Positions 16,069 through 18,385 of a stretch of DNA of 18,385 nt are shown piece by piece. Within the stretch, counting starts at the first letter, position 1; the number at the start of each line of letters is the position of its first letter. Source of the stretch: an uncultured Acetatifactor sp. (GTDB lineage Bacteria; Bacillota; Clostridia; Lachnospirales; Lachnospiraceae); contig CANQSE010000008.1 of assembly GCA_947626405.1 (NCBI GenBank), positions 1 through 18,385 on the forward strand, in the 5' to 3' direction. Both the position numbers and the translations under genes were made by a program. Below the pieces are notes generated by a model. The model saw nothing but the letters and a program-made list of their open reading frames with translations, was not told where the DNA came from and did not search any database.

Positions 16069-18385
16069 ATGAACGACGATATTTTTGATAAGGTTCCGGG
16101 CTATGACAAGATTCAGGAAGTAGACTTAAAAGAGAGGATGGAAACCTTTTACATCGATTATGCCATGAGCGTTATTGTGTCCAGGGCCCTCCCTGATGTC
16201 AGGGACGGTCTTAAGCCTGTTCAGCGGCGCGTGCTTTATTCCATGGTCGAGTTAAACAACGGGCCGGATAAGCCTCATCGTAAAAGCGCCCGTATCGTTG
16301 GCGACACAATGGGTAAGTACCATCCTCACGGAGACAGTTCAATTTACGGCGCCCTGGTCAACATGGCTCAGGACTGGTCAATTCGTTACCCTCTTGTAGA
16401 CGGCCACGGAAATTTCGGTTCAATGGACGGTGACGTTGCGGCTGCAATGCGTTACACGGAGGCAAGGCTTTCAAAAATTTCTACCCAGCTTCTGGCGGAT
16501 ATTGACAAGGACACGGTTGATTTCATGCCAAACTTTGACGATACGGAAAAGGAACCCGTAGTTCTTCCGAGCCGTTATCCAAATCTCCTTGTAAACGGCA
16601 CTACGGGAATTGCGGTCGGCATGGCAACAAACATTCCTCCTCATAATCTGCGCGAGGTTGTTGAGGCGGTTGTAAGGATTATTGACAACAGGGTAAACGA
16701 AAACAGAGAGACGGATATTGACGAGATACTTCAAATTGTGAAAGCTCCCGATTTTCCTACGGGAGGTCTGATCCTTGGGACAAGAGGATGCGAAGAAGCC
16801 TACAGGACGGGACGCGGCAAGATTATAGTCAGGGCCGTTACTGATATCGAGACTCTGCCAAACGGAAAGACGCAGATTGTTGCAACCGAGCTGCCTTATA
16901 TGGTAAACAAGGCAAACCTTATAATCAAAATCGCCGAGCTGGTAAAGTTAAAAAAGATAGACGGAATTACGGCTATCAGAGACGAATCCAACCGAGAGGG
17001 CGTAAGGGTTGTAATTGAGCTCAGAAAAGACGTAAATGCCAATGTGATCCTGAACCAGCTTTATAAGCATACCCAGCTTCAGGATACTTTTGGTGTAATA
17101 ATGCTGGCTCTTGTAAACAATGAGCCGAAGATAATGAATCTTCTTGATATGCTCATATATTATATTAAGCATCAGGAAGACGTAGTTACAAGAAGGACAA
17201 AATACGAGTTAAACAAGGCTGAGGAAAGAGACCATATTTTACAGGGTCTGTTAAAGGCTCTTGATTTTATCGACGAGGTTATCTCTATAATCCGAAGCAG
17301 CGAAACTCCGCAGATCGCGAGAGAGAGACTGATGGAGCGTTTTGAGCTCACTGAAGTTCAGGCCAACGCCATTGTGGAAATGCGTCTGCGTGCCCTCACC
17401 GGACTTGAGAGGGAGAAGCTTGAAAAAGAGCATGCAGAGCTTGAAGTGCGCATTGCACAGTTAAGAGCTATTCTTGCGGATGAAAAGCTTCTGCTTGGAG
17501 TCATAAAGGAAGAAATTCTTGTAATTTCCCAGAAATACGGCGACGACAGGAGAAGCAGGATCAGTTATGATTTAACGGATATTTCCGTTGAGGACATGAT
17601 TCCTCTTGACAATACTGTGATCGCAATGACAAACCTTGGATATATAAAGAGAATGACGGTAGATAATTTTAAGGCCCAGAACAGAGGCGGTAAGGGTATA
17701 AAGGGGATGCAGACCATCGAGGAGGATTTTATCGAAGATCTTTTGATGACTACCACCCATCATTACCTCAATTTCTTTACCAGCCTTGGCAGAGTGTACC
17801 GTCTTAAGGCTTACGAAATACCGGAAGCGGGCAGAACGGCGCGCGGTACAGCTATCGTAAATCTTTTGCAGCTTTCGCCCGGAGAAAAGATAACGGCGAT
17901 GATTCCTATAAGGGAATATGACGAAAACAAGAATCTGTTTATGGTGACAAAAACGGGTATTGTAAAGAAAACTTCGATTAAAGAGTTTGAAAATATCCGC
18001 AAAAACGGTCTTACAGCCATTACCTTAAAGGAAGATGACGAGCTGATTGAAGTAAAGTCAACAGATAAAGACAGTGAAATTTTCCTTGTGACAAAGCATG
18101 GAATGTGCATACGGTTTAAGGAAACCGATGTGCGTAACACAGGCAGGGCGTCAATGGGCGTAATCGGAATGAATCTGGACGATCAGGATGAGGTTGTCGG
18201 CATGCAGCTTCAGAGCCAGGGAAGTTCGCTTCTTGTCGTGTCTGAAAACGGTCTTGGAAAGAGGACGCTTTTAAGCGAATTTAATCTGCAGAAGCGCGGC
18301 GGCAAGGGATTAAAATGCTATAAAATCACTGAGAAAACCGGAGACGTCATAGGTGTCAAGGCCGTTGATGATGAAAACGAGATTA
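16069..18385 (+). CDS. gyrA: DNA gyrase subunit A (3' end beyond window)
   Basis: Breakage-reunion subunit of gyrase. The 772 visible residues begin [20 protein letters not shown]. The catalytic tyrosine is Y129 in [11 protein letters not shown]. The quinolone-determining region reads [13 protein letters not shown] with Ser90 and Gly94. The coiled-coil gate and the start of the pinwheel C-terminal domain follow, and the hallmark GyrA-box is visible as QNRGGKG (about 542-548), with a degenerate KRGGKG near the window end. GAGG precedes the ATG by 6 bases. The 49-bp gap after gyrB has a T-run but no terminator hairpin, so co-transcription with gyrB is likely. Confidence 0.97.
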   Translation, partial: MNDDIFDKVPGYDKIQEVDLKERMETFYIDYAMSVIVSRALPDVRDGLKPVQRRVLYSMVELNNGPDKPHRKSARIVGDTMGKYHPHGDSSIYGALVNMAQDWSIRYPLVDGHGNFGSMDGDVAAAMRYTEARLSKISTQLLADIDKDTVDFMPNFDDTEKEPVVLPSRYPNLLVNGTTGIAVGMATNIPPHNLREVVEAVVRIIDNRVNENRETDIDEILQIVKAPDFPTGGLILGTRGCEEAYRTGRGKIIVRAVTDIETLPNGKTQIVATELPYMVNKANLIIKIAELVKLKKIDGITAIRDESNREGVRVVIELRKDVNANVILNQLYKHTQLQDTFGVIMLALVNNEPKIMNLLDMLIYYIKHQEDVVTRRTKYELNKAEERDHILQGLLKALDFIDEVISIIRSSETPQIARERLMERFELTEVQANAIVEMRLRALTGLEREKLEKEHAELEVRIAQLRAILADEKLLLGVIKEEILVISQKYGDDRRSRISYDLTDISVEDMIPLDNTVIAMTNLGYIKRMTVDNFKAQNRGGKGIKGMQTIEEDFIEDLLMTTTHHYLNFFTSLGRVYRLKAYEIPEAGRTARGTAIVNLLQLSPGEKITAMIPIREYDENKNLFMVTKTGIVKKTSIKEFENIRKNGLTAITLKEDDELIEVKSTDKDSEIFLVTKHGMCIRFKETDVRNTGRASMGVIGMNLDDQDEVVGMQLQSQGSSLLVVSENGLGKRTLLSEFNLQKRGGKGLKCYKITEKTGDVIGVKAVDDENEI

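Overview
The window is the replication-origin region of a low-to-mid GC Gram-positive chromosome. The gene order, protein sequences and AGGAGG-type ribosome-binding sites point to Clostridia, most probably a Lachnospiraceae-like lineage; that placement is inferred from recalled family features, not from a search. Transcription diverges from about 9.3-9.8 kb. Everything to the left (rpmH, rnpA, yidD, yidC, jag, mnmE, mnmG, rsmG, a LuxR-type HTH gene) is on the minus strand, and everything to the right (dnaA, dnaN, rlbA/yaaA, recF, gyrB, gyrA) is on the plus strand. Genes therefore run with the replication forks.

Left edge (1-1530): a non-core, apparently degraded region. It holds the start of an AT-rich membrane-protein gene running off the window, and an unassigned coding relic joined to it in frame. 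It also has three copies of a repeat of about 160 bp whose ends are inverted copies of one another, a 172-bp palindromic MITE-like element, and a stretch of degenerate CCTGATR-type short repeats. Next comes a compact parS cluster with two perfect TGTTTCACGTGAAACA sites plus two degenerate or half sites. No parA or parB gene is in the window.

Left arm of the origin (1531-9286): ribosome, membrane-insertion and tRNA/rRNA-modification genes. rpmH has a strong promoter and ends in a terminator-like hairpin before rnpA. rnpA, yidD, yidC and jag follow. A 17-bp-stem intrinsic terminator separates jag from mnmE-mnmG-rsmG. The last gene of that group is a coiled-coil plus LuxR-HTH protein of unknown role, lying between rsmG and parS.

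Origin (9287-11442): DnaA boxes lie in two clusters, one upstream of dnaA (9456-9706) and one between dnaA and dnaN (11200-11395). The second contains a 43-bp A/T tract with a single G, a good unwinding-element candidate. This matches the bipartite origin known from Bacillus.

Right arm (11443-18385): dnaN, rlbA, recF, gyrB and gyrA are closely spaced and supply the sliding clamp, recombination mediator and gyrase. gyrA is cut by the window end. Most of the window is ordinary core genome; the unexplained parts are the 1-1.3 kb relic region, the HTH gene next to parS, and some regulatory structures.
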